A stretch of 64,000 bases of DNA, taken from NCBI GenBank assembly GCA_934725575.1, contig CAKVCK010000006.1, positions 1 through 64,000 of the forward strand, read 5' to 3'. Below the pieces are notes generated by a model. The model was not told the DNA's origin. It worked only from the letters and a program-made list of their open reading frames with translations, and ran no database searches. Both the position numbers and the translations under genes were made by a program. Position 1 is the first letter of the stretch; every line of letters begins with the position of its first letter. Shown here in pieces: positions 17,755 through 26,103 of this stretch. This DNA is from an uncultured Bacteroidales bacterium. Its GTDB lineage: Bacteria; Bacteroidota; Bacteroidia; Bacteroidales; UBA932.

Positions 17755-19530
17755 ATGAATATGAGAAAGATATATCTGGTTTCCGCGGCAATGCTGATGA
17801 CCGCCGCGGTCTCTTTCGGACAGAATTTCAATCCGACCGTTGAGGTCACCAACACCTATCAGGGCAACGCTTCGGAGGTTCACAAGCCTTTGCTCGGGAT
17901 GAACGTGCCGGACTCGCTGCTCCGCTTCGACCTGGACTTTGACTATGAGGTGTTTGAGAAGCCATATCAGGGAGCCTACAGCTTCAAGCCTTATATGCTG
18001 AATATGAGGCCGGCCAAGGATGCCTGGAGGGGACGTCAGCTTTATCTCAAGGCCGGCGCCGGGTACACTCTCCACCCTCAGTTTGAGTTCGTCTATAGCC
18101 CTGAGCAGAGCGGGCCGTTCCAGATGAGCGTGTACGCCAGCCATAAGTCGTATTTCGGGAATTATCACGAAATCAAACCGGAATTGCAAGACGGACTTTA
18201 CCGGATGAAGAAGTCAGGTGGAAAGTTCGGTGGTTATGATGCCTTGACATCGGCGGGTTTTGACGGTCGTTATAACTGGGACAGGACCATTTTGTCATTC
18301 GGAATCGGCTACTATGGTCTAACCGCTAAGGACTCTGTGATGTCTCGTTCCTACAATGCCTTTGATTTCAACGCAAGAGTCCGCTCGAACAATGATTCCG
18401 AGTCGTATTTTCTTTACGACATCGGATTGAGGGGCAGGGTTGCGAATGACGGATTGGATTACAAGTCATTCTCTTTTCCTGATGGTGTCACGGTTGACAA
18501 GCAGAATGAAAACTGGGTGCTTCTTGACGGTCTGGTCGGCCCTGTTGTGAACAACAGCAGGAGCATTCTGGTCGGATTCGAGGCTGAATCGGCCTCCTAC
18601 AGCAGGTTCTATGACGGAAACATAGGACGTGTCGCCCTGATTCCAAGCTACAGATTTAAATCAGGACGGTGGAACCTGAATCTGGGTGTCAAACTTGAGT
18701 TTATGTTCAGAAATGACGCTGACACGTTATCATTCGGCAAGATGGGCGGTGGAAAAGGACAGATTGTCTATCCCGACGCGCATATCAGTTTCGCGGCGGG
18801 TGGAAACGTGACTCTCTATGCTGACGCTACCGGTGGAAGCCGTCTGAACACATATTCATCACAGATTTCAGAGAATCATCATCTGAATCCTTCGTTCCTT
18901 GTGGCTCCTGTGTATGAACTCATTACTCCGCTGGTTGATAACACCGTGGAGAAAGTGAACGCCAGAATCGGCGTCAGAGGCAGCGCCGCGTCTTCGTTTC
19001 AGTTTGACGTGAACGGGGGAGTCGGTCTTTATGGCAACGCATTGATGGAGTCCGGGCTGTTCACCGCCGGCGGAGACCTTGTGCCTGCGCTGGCATATTC
19101 AGACTACAATCTGATCTATGCCAATGCCTTGGTTGGTTTGAGGACTGGACGCGTCAAGATTGACGCTGATTTCCGCTATCGTGGTGTGTCTTTCCCGGAC
19201 AATGACGCCTTGAATCTTGGGTTCACGCTTCCTAAGTACAGCGGCGGGGTCAGGGCTTCGTATGACATCAGCTCAAGGCTTTACGCGGGAATCAATGTCG
19301 AGGCCGCTTCCTGGCGTGACGGCAAGTGTGCCTCGGTGGCTTCCGAGGATATCCTTGATGTCAGAGTGCCCGGGTATGTTGATCTGGGCGTGAACTGCGG
19401 CTATAAGTTCAACAGAAAACTGGAATTCTGGCTTGAGTCCGGCAATCTGCTTTGCCAGGCCATCCAGAGGAATCCGTTTTATGCGGAGAAGGGCCCTTGG
19501 GTCACGGCCGGAGTCTCATTGAATCTGTAG
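17755..19530 (+). CDS. Outer-membrane beta-barrel protein, TonB-receptor-like barrel without plug
   Basis: Outer-membrane protein of about 591 residues. A signal peptide (MRKIYLVSAAMLMTAAVSFGQ) is followed by alternating aromatic/polar strands to a C-terminal barrel strand that ends in a hydrophobic residue (WVTAGVSLNL). The length and pattern suggest 16-22 strands like the barrel of TonB-dependent receptors, but there is no plug domain or TonB box. The preceding TPR gene is 5 nt away, so they probably work together in the envelope. The frame opens with GTG at 17749 overlapping the TPR stop; ATG at 17755 or 17761 is more likely. Substrate unknown. Confidence 0.75.
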   Translation: MNMRKIYLVSAAMLMTAAVSFGQNFNPTVEVTNTYQGNASEVHKPLLGMNVPDSLLRFDLDFDYEVFEKPYQGAYSFKPYMLNMRPAKDAWRGRQLYLKAGAGYTLHPQFEFVYSPEQSGPFQMSVYASHKSYFGNYHEIKPELQDGLYRMKKSGGKFGGYDALTSAGFDGRYNWDRTILSFGIGYYGLTAKDSVMSRSYNAFDFNARVRSNNDSESYFLYDIGLRGRVANDGLDYKSFSFPDGVTVDKQNENWVLLDGLVGPVVNNSRSILVGFEAESASYSRFYDGNIGRVALIPSYRFKSGRWNLNLGVKLEFMFRNDADTLSFGKMGGGKGQIVYPDAHISFAAGGNVTLYADATGGSRLNTYSSQISENHHLNPSFLVAPVYELITPLVDNTVEKVNARIGVRGSAASSFQFDVNGGVGLYGNALMESGLFTAGGDLVPALAYSDYNLIYANALVGLRTGRVKIDADFRYRGVSFPDNDALNLGFTLPKYSGGVRASYDISSRLYAGINVEAASWRDGKCASVASEDILDVRVPGYVDLGVNCGYKFNRKLEFWLESGNLLCQAIQRNPFYAEKGPWVTAGVSLNL

Positions 19531-19532
19531 TT

Positions 19533-19552
19533 GCTGAGTTTGTCGAAGTGCA
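19533..19552. repeat. REP-like element, copy 2 (half site)
   Basis: GCTGAGTTTGTCGAAGTGCA just after the barrel gene stop has the inverted core of the REP-like family (CACTTCGACA...CTCAG). Only one arm is present. Confidence 0.55.
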
Positions 19553-19577
19553 CCAGCCGCAGAGTATCGTTCAAGAC

Positions 19578-19660
19578 GCGTCAAGTACAAGAAGATTCCA
19601 CTACCTACGCTTCGCGCCCTATCCGGGTGAATGGTAGTGCAATCTTCTTGTACTTGACGC
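19578..19660. repeat. Large inverted repeat (28-nt arms, 27 matching)
   Basis: The arm 19578-19605 is the reverse complement of 19633-19660 with one mismatch; the 27-nt spacer lies between. It is non-coding, lies in the 355-nt gap before gyrB, and could be a terminator for the TPR/barrel unit or a small non-autonomous element. Confidence 0.75.
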
Positions 19661-19708
19661 TTTTCGCGCATATTTTTTCAGGCATCGGAGCGTAGCGACG
19701 CAAGGGGT

Positions 19709-19757
19709 TTGGGGAGAACGCTCCCCAATGCCCCACCGGGGCTGTCCCGTAAGGGAC
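19709..19757. repeat. Cluster of three short GC-rich hairpins
   Basis: Three stems follow each other: GGGGAG-aacg-CTCCCC (19711-19726), GCCCC-acc-GGGGC (19730-19742) and GTCCC-gtaa-GGGAC (19744-19757). Such runs look like a dispersed intergenic repeat of Bacteroidota genomes; no gene overlaps. Confidence 0.55.
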
Positions 19758-19777
19758 TGGGGGTGATTGGATATGGT

Positions 19778-19827
19778 AAAAAATAGGGGGGTGGTCAAAA
19801 GTTTTTTGGCCACCCCCTCTATTTTTT
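19778..19827. terminator. Bidirectional terminator before gyrB
   Basis: A stem of about 17 bp runs from an A6 tract (19778) through G6TGG to CCACCCCC and a T6 tract ending at 19827. A-run and T-run on the two sides allow termination in both directions. Its loop contains the TTTG of the gyrB promoter. Confidence 0.75.
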
Positions 19828-19836
19828 GTATATTTG
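19805..19836 (+). promoter_or_regulatory. gyrB promoter (Bacteroidota sigma-ABfr type)
   Basis: TTTG at 19805-19808, a 20-nt spacer and TATATTTG at 19829-19836 match the phylum consensus. The start would be near 19843, a leader of about 43 nt to ATG 19886. The -33 box is inside the upstream terminator's loop and right arm. Confidence 0.7.
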
Positions 19837-19885
19837 TTTGTTTTATGGAAAACCATATACACTTGATAAAAACAGGCGATAGAAT

Positions 19886-21895
19886 ATGATTGAGAACGAA
19901 GAGATGAAGAAAGCGGAAGAGCAATATTCCGCAAGTAGTATCCAGGTGCTGGAAGGACTTGAGGCGGTGAGGAAAAGACCTTCGATGTACATCGGCGACA
20001 TCGGGGAGAGGGGACTCCATCATCTTGTCTATGAAGTGGTTGACAACGGTATTGACGAGGCGATGGCCGGTTACTGTACCGAAATCGGTGTCACGATCCT
20101 CCCGGACAATTCCATCAGGGTCACTGACAACGGCCGAGGAATCCCTACCGGAATGCATCCAAAGGAGCACCGTTCCGCCCTTGAGGTCGTGATGACAGTG
20201 CTTCACGCTGGAGGTAAGTTCAACAAGGACAGCTACAAGGTGTCCGGAGGTTTGCACGGAGTCGGTGTTTCCTGCGTGAACGCCCTTTCCGACAGTCTGG
20301 TCGCTGAGGTTCACCGTGAGGGGCATATTTTCGTGCAGAAATATTCAAAGGGCAAGCCGCTCGCCCCTGTGGAGATTGTCGGAGACTGCAATGACACCGG
20401 AACCATCATCACATTCCATCCGGATCCTACCATATTCACCCAGACAACTGTCTATAAATATGACACCCTCGCCGCGAGGATGCGTGAGCTGGCCTATCTG
20501 AACAAAGGCATCAAGATCACCATAACCGACGAGAGGGAGCTGGTTGATGAATATGTCACAGACGAGAACGGCAACTCGAAGCCGACCGGAAAGCAACTTT
20601 ACCGCGGGGATATTTTCTATTCCAAGGAAGGCCTCAAGGAATTTATTGATTATCTTGACGCCGGCGCCACACAGCTCATCCCTGAGCCTGTGTGCGTGCA
20701 GAGCGACAAGGTGATACCTATCGACATCGCCCTCTCGTACAACAACGGATTCTCCGAGAAGATATATTCATACGTCAACAACATCAACACCATAGAGGGT
20801 GGAACCCACCTTCAGGGGTTCAAGATGGGTCTTTCGCGTTCGTTGAAGAACTATGCGGAGAAGAACAATCTGCTCGCGAAGTTCAAGGGTGACCTCGCGC
20901 CGGAGGATTTCCGTGAAGGTTTGACCGCTGTGGTTTCGGTGAAGATCGCCGAGCCGCAGTTCGAGGGACAGACCAAGACGAAACTCGGTAACCCGGAGGC
21001 GACCTCCGCTGTGTCCCAGGCCACTTCAGCGGCTATGGACCAGTACCTTGAGGAACATCCTAAGGAGGGTAAGCTGCTCATAGAGAAGATCGTGCTTGCA
21101 GCCACCGCCCGCAGCGCCGCCCGCAAGGCCCGTGAGATGGTGCAGAGGAAGACCGCTATGACGGGAGCCGGAATGCCTGGCAAGCTGGCGGACTGCTCGG
21201 AGAGGAATCCGGAGATCTGCGAGCTCTTCCTCGTCGAGGGAGACTCCGCCGGTGGAACAGCCAAGCAGGGACGTGACAGAAGGATCCAGGCCATCCTGCC
21301 TTTGAGAGGTAAGATCCTGAACGTGGAGAAGGCCGCGGGTGACCGCGCGTTCGACAGCGTTGAGGTCAGGAACATCTACACCGCCCTCGGAGTGACTGTC
21401 GCACAGGAAGATGAGAACGGTGAGAAGAAGATGGATCTGAGCAAGTTGCGTTACCACAAGGTCATCATTATGACCGATGCCGATGTCGATGGAAGCCACA
21501 TTGCCTGCCTTATCCTGACGTTCTTCTTCCGCTATATGTTCGACCTCATCAAGAATGGCTATGTCTATCTCGCCACACCACCGCTTTATCTGGTGAAGAA
21601 AGGTAAGGAGGAAGTATATTGCTGGACAGACGAGCAGAGGTTCGAGGCCACTGCCCGTCTTGGCAAGGGATCGGACAAGGGAGTGACAGTCCAGAGGTAC
21701 AAAGGTCTTGGTGAGATGAGTGACCAGCAGCTTTGGGACACAACTATGGATCCGGCCAAGAGACGTCTGCGCAAGATCACGATCGACAACGCAGCCGAGG
21801 CCGAAAGGACATTCTCGATGCTTATGGGTGATGATGTCCCTCCGAGAAGGCAGTTCATCGAGGAGAACGCCCACTACGCTAATATTGACGCATAA
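19886..21895 (+). CDS. gyrB: DNA gyrase subunit B
   Basis: ATPase subunit of DNA gyrase, which introduces negative supercoils; 669 residues, typical for the shorter GyrB form. The GHKL ATPase motifs are NGIDEAMAGY, DNGRGIPTG and GGLHGVGVSCVNAL; a transducer domain follows; the TOPRIM metal site is in LVEGDSAGG and later MTDADVDG; and the C-terminus has the conserved QRYKGLGEM. These, with QRKTAMTGAGMPGKL, separate it from ParE. It heads a plus-strand housekeeping run and has its own promoter. gyrA is not in the window. Confidence 0.96.
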   Translation: MIENEEMKKAEEQYSASSIQVLEGLEAVRKRPSMYIGDIGERGLHHLVYEVVDNGIDEAMAGYCTEIGVTILPDNSIRVTDNGRGIPTGMHPKEHRSALEVVMTVLHAGGKFNKDSYKVSGGLHGVGVSCVNALSDSLVAEVHREGHIFVQKYSKGKPLAPVEIVGDCNDTGTIITFHPDPTIFTQTTVYKYDTLAARMRELAYLNKGIKITITDERELVDEYVTDENGNSKPTGKQLYRGDIFYSKEGLKEFIDYLDAGATQLIPEPVCVQSDKVIPIDIALSYNNGFSEKIYSYVNNINTIEGGTHLQGFKMGLSRSLKNYAEKNNLLAKFKGDLAPEDFREGLTAVVSVKIAEPQFEGQTKTKLGNPEATSAVSQATSAAMDQYLEEHPKEGKLLIEKIVLAATARSAARKAREMVQRKTAMTGAGMPGKLADCSERNPEICELFLVEGDSAGGTAKQGRDRRIQAILPLRGKILNVEKAAGDRAFDSVEVRNIYTALGVTVAQEDENGEKKMDLSKLRYHKVIIMTDADVDGSHIACLILTFFFRYMFDLIKNGYVYLATPPLYLVKKGKEEVYCWTDEQRFEATARLGKGSDKGVTVQRYKGLGEMSDQQLWDTTMDPAKRRLRKITIDNAAEAERTFSMLMGDDVPPRRQFIEENAHYANIDA

Positions 21896-21916
21896 ATAAT
21901 TAAAACAGAATACAGA

Positions 21917-23182
21917 ATGCTTGACATTTTTGACAGAATCGAAAGGGACTCAGGCGGTCCTATCGGACAGTATTTCAATCAGGGTTTCGGTTATTATATG
22001 TATCCGAAACTTGAGGGCGAGCTTGGACCTCATATGACATTCAACGGAAAGGAGGTCCTAAACTGGAGTCTGAACAACTATCTCGGACTCGCGAACCATC
22101 CTGAGGTCCGCAAGGCTGACGCCGAGGGTGCCGCGAAGTGGGGACTGGCCTATCCTATGGGAAGCCGTATGCTTTCCGGCCACACCGCTCTGCACGAGAA
22201 ACTTGAGAGGATGTTCGCCGATTTCGAGAAGAAGGAGGACGCTTTCCTCTTCAACTTCGGCTATCAGGGAATCGTCTCCGCTATCGACTGCCTTACGGCC
22301 CGTCACGATGTGATCGTCTATGACGCTGAGGCACACGCCTGCCTCCTTGACGGAATCCGTCTCCACATCGGCAGCAAGTACAAGTACCGTCACAACAATA
22401 TCGTTGACTGTGAGAAGGTTCTGGCGAGAGCCTGTAAGGAGGCCGAGGAAAGCGGCGGTGGTGTCCTTCTCATCACCGAGGGTGTTTTCGGTATGACCGG
22501 AGCGATGGGAATCCTTGACCAGATTGTCGAACTCAAGAAGAAGTACAGTTTCAGGATATTCATTGACGACGCGCACGGATTCGGCCTTCTGGGCGAGCAC
22601 GGACGCGGAACTTCCGAGGAACTGCATTGTATGGACGGCATAGATCTTTACATCGGAGCGTTCGCGAAGTCGATGGCCTCGATCGGAGGCTTCATCGCCG
22701 GCCCTCGCAAGATCATCAACTACCTGCGTCTGAATATGCGCTCGCAGATGTACGCCAAGTCTCAGCCTATGGCTTTCGTGTACGGCAACATCAAGCGTCT
22801 GGAGATCATTATGTCACCGGAAGGCGATGAGCTCCGCAAGAAGTGCTGGCACGTCACCCACACTCTTCAGGAGGGCTTCAAGAAACTCGGATTTGACATC
22901 GGTGAGGCGCAGGCCTGCGTGATTCCTATCCACATCGACGGCGGCGGCGTGGCCCAGGCCACCAAGATCGCTATGGATCTCCGTGAGAACTACCGCATCT
23001 TCTGCTCGATGGTCATCTACCCTGTCATCCCGAAAGGAATGGTAATCTTCAGAATCGTATGTACGGCCGCCCACACCGAGGAAGACATCCAGTACACTCT
23101 CAACGCTTTCAAGGAAATCAAGCAGAAGCTTGACGCCGGCGCTTACGACGGAGATGACATCGCGGTGAAGACCATTATGTAA
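21917..23182 (+). CDS. Alpha-oxoamine synthase (serine palmitoyltransferase-like or capnine-type acyltransferase)
   Basis: PLP enzyme of 421 residues condensing an acyl-CoA with an amino acid. AOS landmarks: His140 stacking on PLP (DAEAHACLLDG), Asp218/His220 (IDDAHGFGLLGEHGRGT), Schiff-base Lys251 (AFAKSMASIGGF). Candidates are serine palmitoyltransferase (sphingolipids), the cysteate fatty-acyltransferase of sulfonolipid (capnine) synthesis, and 2-amino-3-ketobutyrate CoA ligase. The next gene, 23 nt on, is a short-chain reductase of the kind that would reduce the 3-keto product, which argues for a lipid base. The N-terminus (KLEGELGP, LNWSLNNYLGLANHP) differs from Bacteroides SPT as I remember it, so serine versus cysteate is open. 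A threonine dehydrogenase, expected beside kbl, is absent. Confidence 0.8.
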   Translation: MLDIFDRIERDSGGPIGQYFNQGFGYYMYPKLEGELGPHMTFNGKEVLNWSLNNYLGLANHPEVRKADAEGAAKWGLAYPMGSRMLSGHTALHEKLERMFADFEKKEDAFLFNFGYQGIVSAIDCLTARHDVIVYDAEAHACLLDGIRLHIGSKYKYRHNNIVDCEKVLARACKEAEESGGGVLLITEGVFGMTGAMGILDQIVELKKKYSFRIFIDDAHGFGLLGEHGRGTSEELHCMDGIDLYIGAFAKSMASIGGFIAGPRKIINYLRLNMRSQMYAKSQPMAFVYGNIKRLEIIMSPEGDELRKKCWHVTHTLQEGFKKLGFDIGEAQACVIPIHIDGGGVAQATKIAMDLRENYRIFCSMVIYPVIPKGMVIFRIVCTAAHTEEDIQYTLNAFKEIKQKLDAGAYDGDDIAVKTIM

Positions 23183-23205
23183 TTAACTGCTGATTAGTGG
23201 CTTAT

Positions 23206-24027
23206 ATGCATCCTGAATATTTCAAGGATAAGGTCATTATCATAACAGGAGCCAGCTCTGGAATAGGGTTGGCTTCTGCCCGTCTCTTCGGGTCGTTCGG
23301 AGCGAACGTCGTTATGGCCGCCCGCTCGCTGGACAAACTTCAGGATTTGGCTCCGTCGGTGAACGCCGATCCGGACAAGGTTCTGTGCGTCAAGACTGAC
23401 GTGACGAAGGAGGATGACTGCCGGAATCTCATCGATTGCACGGTCCAAAAATACGGCCGCATCGACATTCTGGTGAACAATGCCGGAATCTCGATGAGGG
23501 CTATGTTCAAGGACTTGGATCTCAGCGTGATCCGCTCTTTGATGGATGTGAATTTCTGGGGCACTGTGCAGTGCACGAAATTCGCCCTGCCTTACCTGCT
23601 TCAGAGCAAGGGACAGGTCGTCGGCGTGATTTCGATCGCCGGGTTCTCAGCCCTTCCGGCGAGGACGGGATATTCAGCGTCCAAGTACGCCATCCGCGGC
23701 TTCCTTGACACAATCCGTATCGAGCATCTCAAGGACGGACTCAATGTGCTCGTCTTCGCTCCTGGCTACACGGACTCCAATGTCCGCAAGGCCGCGCTGA
23801 CGGCTGACGGAAGCCCTCAGGGTGAGACTCCGCTCAAGGAGGACAAGCTGATGAGCGCGGAGAAGTGCGCCGAGTATCTTGCCAAGGGACTGGAAAAGAG
23901 AAAGTCACAGATGATCCTGACAGGACTTGGCAAGATCACCGTGCTGGCCCACAGGCTTTTCCCTCGGTTGACGGACAAGTTGACCTACGGATTCATCGCC
24001 AAGGAGGCCGGAAGTCCATTCAAATAG
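23206..24027 (+). CDS. Short-chain dehydrogenase/reductase (probable 3-keto lipid-base reductase)
   Basis: NAD(P)H-dependent SDR of 273 residues. The Rossmann motif TGASSGIG is near residues 14-21, NNAG near 91-94, and the catalytic Tyr/Lys sit in YSASK (about 156-160) preceded by the Ser in ISIAG. A C-terminal extension after the SDR core is helical and basic, as in membrane-associated 3-ketosphinganine reductases. It directly follows an alpha-oxoamine synthase, so it probably reduces 3-ketosphinganine or 3-ketocapnine. The frame opens with GTG at 23197; ATG at 23206 (MHPEYFKDK) is preferred. Confidence 0.8.
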   Translation: MHPEYFKDKVIIITGASSGIGLASARLFGSFGANVVMAARSLDKLQDLAPSVNADPDKVLCVKTDVTKEDDCRNLIDCTVQKYGRIDILVNNAGISMRAMFKDLDLSVIRSLMDVNFWGTVQCTKFALPYLLQSKGQVVGVISIAGFSALPARTGYSASKYAIRGFLDTIRIEHLKDGLNVLVFAPGYTDSNVRKAALTADGSPQGETPLKEDKLMSAEKCAEYLAKGLEKRKSQMILTGLGKITVLAHRLFPRLTDKLTYGFIAKEAGSPFK

Positions 24028-24034
24028 AGACAAT

Positions 24035-26080
24035 ATGAAACTACCACGCCTGTCCATAAACTACAGAGTTCTGATCCCTTTGGTCGTGCTGTTTGTGATC
24101 CTCACATTGATGTTCCCGAGGACCGCGAAGTTCAGTTATGACTATAGGAAAGGCTCGCCGTGGTCTCACGAGACTCTTATCGCGCAGTTTGATTTCCCGA
24201 TCCTGAAGACCGAGGAACAGCTCAGGGAGGAAAGGAGCCGGAACAAGGCTGTGGTGGTTCCGTACTACAGGTACCGTCAGGACATCGTGGACAATTGCCG
24301 CAAGGCCGCCGAAGGAATTGATATGGGGGGATATTCATACCTCCGTCCATTGGTTCTGTCGGCTATGGACGGCATCTATTCCAACGGTGTCGTCGCTGAT
24401 GAGGGGGTCCGGCTGGACAACAATGCTGATCCATCCGCCGCCGTCTTGTATGTCCAGAAGGACAAGAGGGCCGGGAAAAGGCCTGTAAGCGAGGTGTTCA
24501 AGGAGTCGGAGGCAAAGAACCGCCTGCTTTCCGTGATCTCGGCCAAATATCCTTCAATCAATGCGGATTCTGTCCTGAGGACCTCGGGAATATACGACTT
24601 CATCACCCCTAACCTTGAATATGATCCGAAGACGACCGAGCTTGTGCGTTCGGAGTCTTCCGCTCAGGTCTCGACGACACAGGGCTTTGTGAGCGCTGGG
24701 CAGCTGATTGTCTCGGAAGGCGAGATCGTCACAGCTGAAATCGCACAGATGCTGGATTCCTACAGGGTTGAATATGAGAACAGTATGGGATATGGCGGGC
24801 CTCGTTTCCTGTTCTGGCTCGGCAACGCTTTCATAGCGTCTATGCTTGTGCTGATGTTCTTCCTTATGATCTATTTCCTGAACCGTCGGCTGCTTCTGGA
24901 TCATCACAAGTTCTGGTACTTGATATTCATATTCATCATCGCTTCTATTCTGGCGTTGAGTATCAATAAGTTTGCCCCTAAGTGCCTGTATTTGGTGCCG
25001 TTCACTCTGACGGCCCTGTATCTGGAGGCATTCTTTAAGAACAAGGTGATCTTCCCGATCTGCTGCGTGTCGTTCCTGCCGCTGCTGATCTTCGCCGAGA
25101 ACGGAATCGTGCTGTTTGTGATGTTCCTTCTGGCAAGCATTGTGGCTGTGTTCGTGTTCAAGTACTTCAATCAGGGCTGGCAGCAGTTCATAATGTCCGG
25201 AATAGTCTTCCTCACGCTTCTGGTGACATATTTCGGGTTCCGGCTTATCGATATGGTCAGCGATGACCCTTACATAGCCGTGCTCTATATGTTCATCGGC
25301 TCGATGCTAATAGTGGCAGGCTACCCTCTCATCTACCTTTTCGAGAGGATGTTCAATCTCGTCTCCAGTTCGAGGCTCCGTGAGCTCTGTGACACGAACA
25401 ACAAGCTTCTCCGCGAATTGGAGCACAAGGCCCCGGGCACTTTCCAGCATTCGCTGCAAGTTATGAATATGTGCGATGCGGCCGCCCGTGCCATTGATGC
25501 CAACGTGCTGCTGGTCAGGGCAGGAGCTCTTTATCACGACATCGGTAAGATGAAGAATCCTCTCTGCTTCATCGAGAACGAGAGTATGTCTCCGGGCGGA
25601 GTGCATTATCACGAAGGCCTCTCGCCAAAGGAAAGCGCGAAGGCCATCATCAAGCACGTCTCTGACGGGTTGGAGCTTGCCGCTGAGTACAGGCTTCCTG
25701 ATGTGATCAGGGAGTTTATCCTGACGCATCACGGCACGTCCAACACATCGTATTTCTACAACAAATACCTTAACGAGGGAGGCAATCCGGATGACGTTTC
25801 GGATTTCTTCTACCCAGGCCGCAAGCCTCAGACAAAAGAGCAGATCATCCTGATGATTTGTGACACCTTGGAGGCGGCCTCCAGGACGTTGAAAGATAAC
25901 TCGGCGGCCACATTCTCGGTCTTTGTCGAGAATATTGTAGCATCCAAGATGAAGATCGGCCAGTTTGACGAGGCTGACATCTCGATCAAGGATCTGAACA
26001 CGGTGAAGGAGACGCTGAAGGCTTACCTTTCACAAATTTACCACGAGAGGGTCGTTTATCCTCAAAGAAAGAATAATTAA
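24035..26080 (+). CDS. 7TM-HD membrane phosphohydrolase (PgpH-type, probable cyclic-di-AMP phosphodiesterase)
   Basis: Inner-membrane protein of 681 residues: one N-terminal helix (about 12-30), an extracytoplasmic 7TMR-HDED-like region (about 30-255), seven membrane helices (about 265-455) and a cytoplasmic HD domain. The metal-binding residues are visible in GTFQHSLQV, LYHDIGKMKNP and LTHHGTSNT. PgpH-family proteins hydrolyse cyclic di-AMP, which controls osmolyte and potassium balance; in Bacteroidota the substrate is inferred. It follows the SDR by 7 nt and precedes tig by 23 nt, so it is probably in the same long message. Confidence 0.88.
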   Translation: MKLPRLSINYRVLIPLVVLFVILTLMFPRTAKFSYDYRKGSPWSHETLIAQFDFPILKTEEQLREERSRNKAVVVPYYRYRQDIVDNCRKAAEGIDMGGYSYLRPLVLSAMDGIYSNGVVADEGVRLDNNADPSAAVLYVQKDKRAGKRPVSEVFKESEAKNRLLSVISAKYPSINADSVLRTSGIYDFITPNLEYDPKTTELVRSESSAQVSTTQGFVSAGQLIVSEGEIVTAEIAQMLDSYRVEYENSMGYGGPRFLFWLGNAFIASMLVLMFFLMIYFLNRRLLLDHHKFWYLIFIFIIASILALSINKFAPKCLYLVPFTLTALYLEAFFKNKVIFPICCVSFLPLLIFAENGIVLFVMFLLASIVAVFVFKYFNQGWQQFIMSGIVFLTLLVTYFGFRLIDMVSDDPYIAVLYMFIGSMLIVAGYPLIYLFERMFNLVSSSRLRELCDTNNKLLRELEHKAPGTFQHSLQVMNMCDAAARAIDANVLLVRAGALYHDIGKMKNPLCFIENESMSPGGVHYHEGLSPKESAKAIIKHVSDGLELAAEYRLPDVIREFILTHHGTSNTSYFYNKYLNEGGNPDDVSDFFYPGRKPQTKEQIILMICDTLEAASRTLKDNSAATFSVFVENIVASKMKIGQFDEADISIKDLNTVKETLKAYLSQIYHERVVYPQRKNN

Positions 26081-26103
26081 TTTAAAATAATATTTACAGA
26101 ATT

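Noticed and set aside
19619..20326. 235-codon minus-strand frame across the gyrB start and upstream repeats
   Set aside because: Runs through terminators and the gyrB promoter and is antisense to conserved GHKL motifs.
21917..23182. Firm naming as kbl (2-amino-3-ketobutyrate CoA ligase)
   Set aside because: Threonine dehydrogenase, its usual partner, is absent and a keto-reductase-like SDR follows instead; a lipid-base role fits better.
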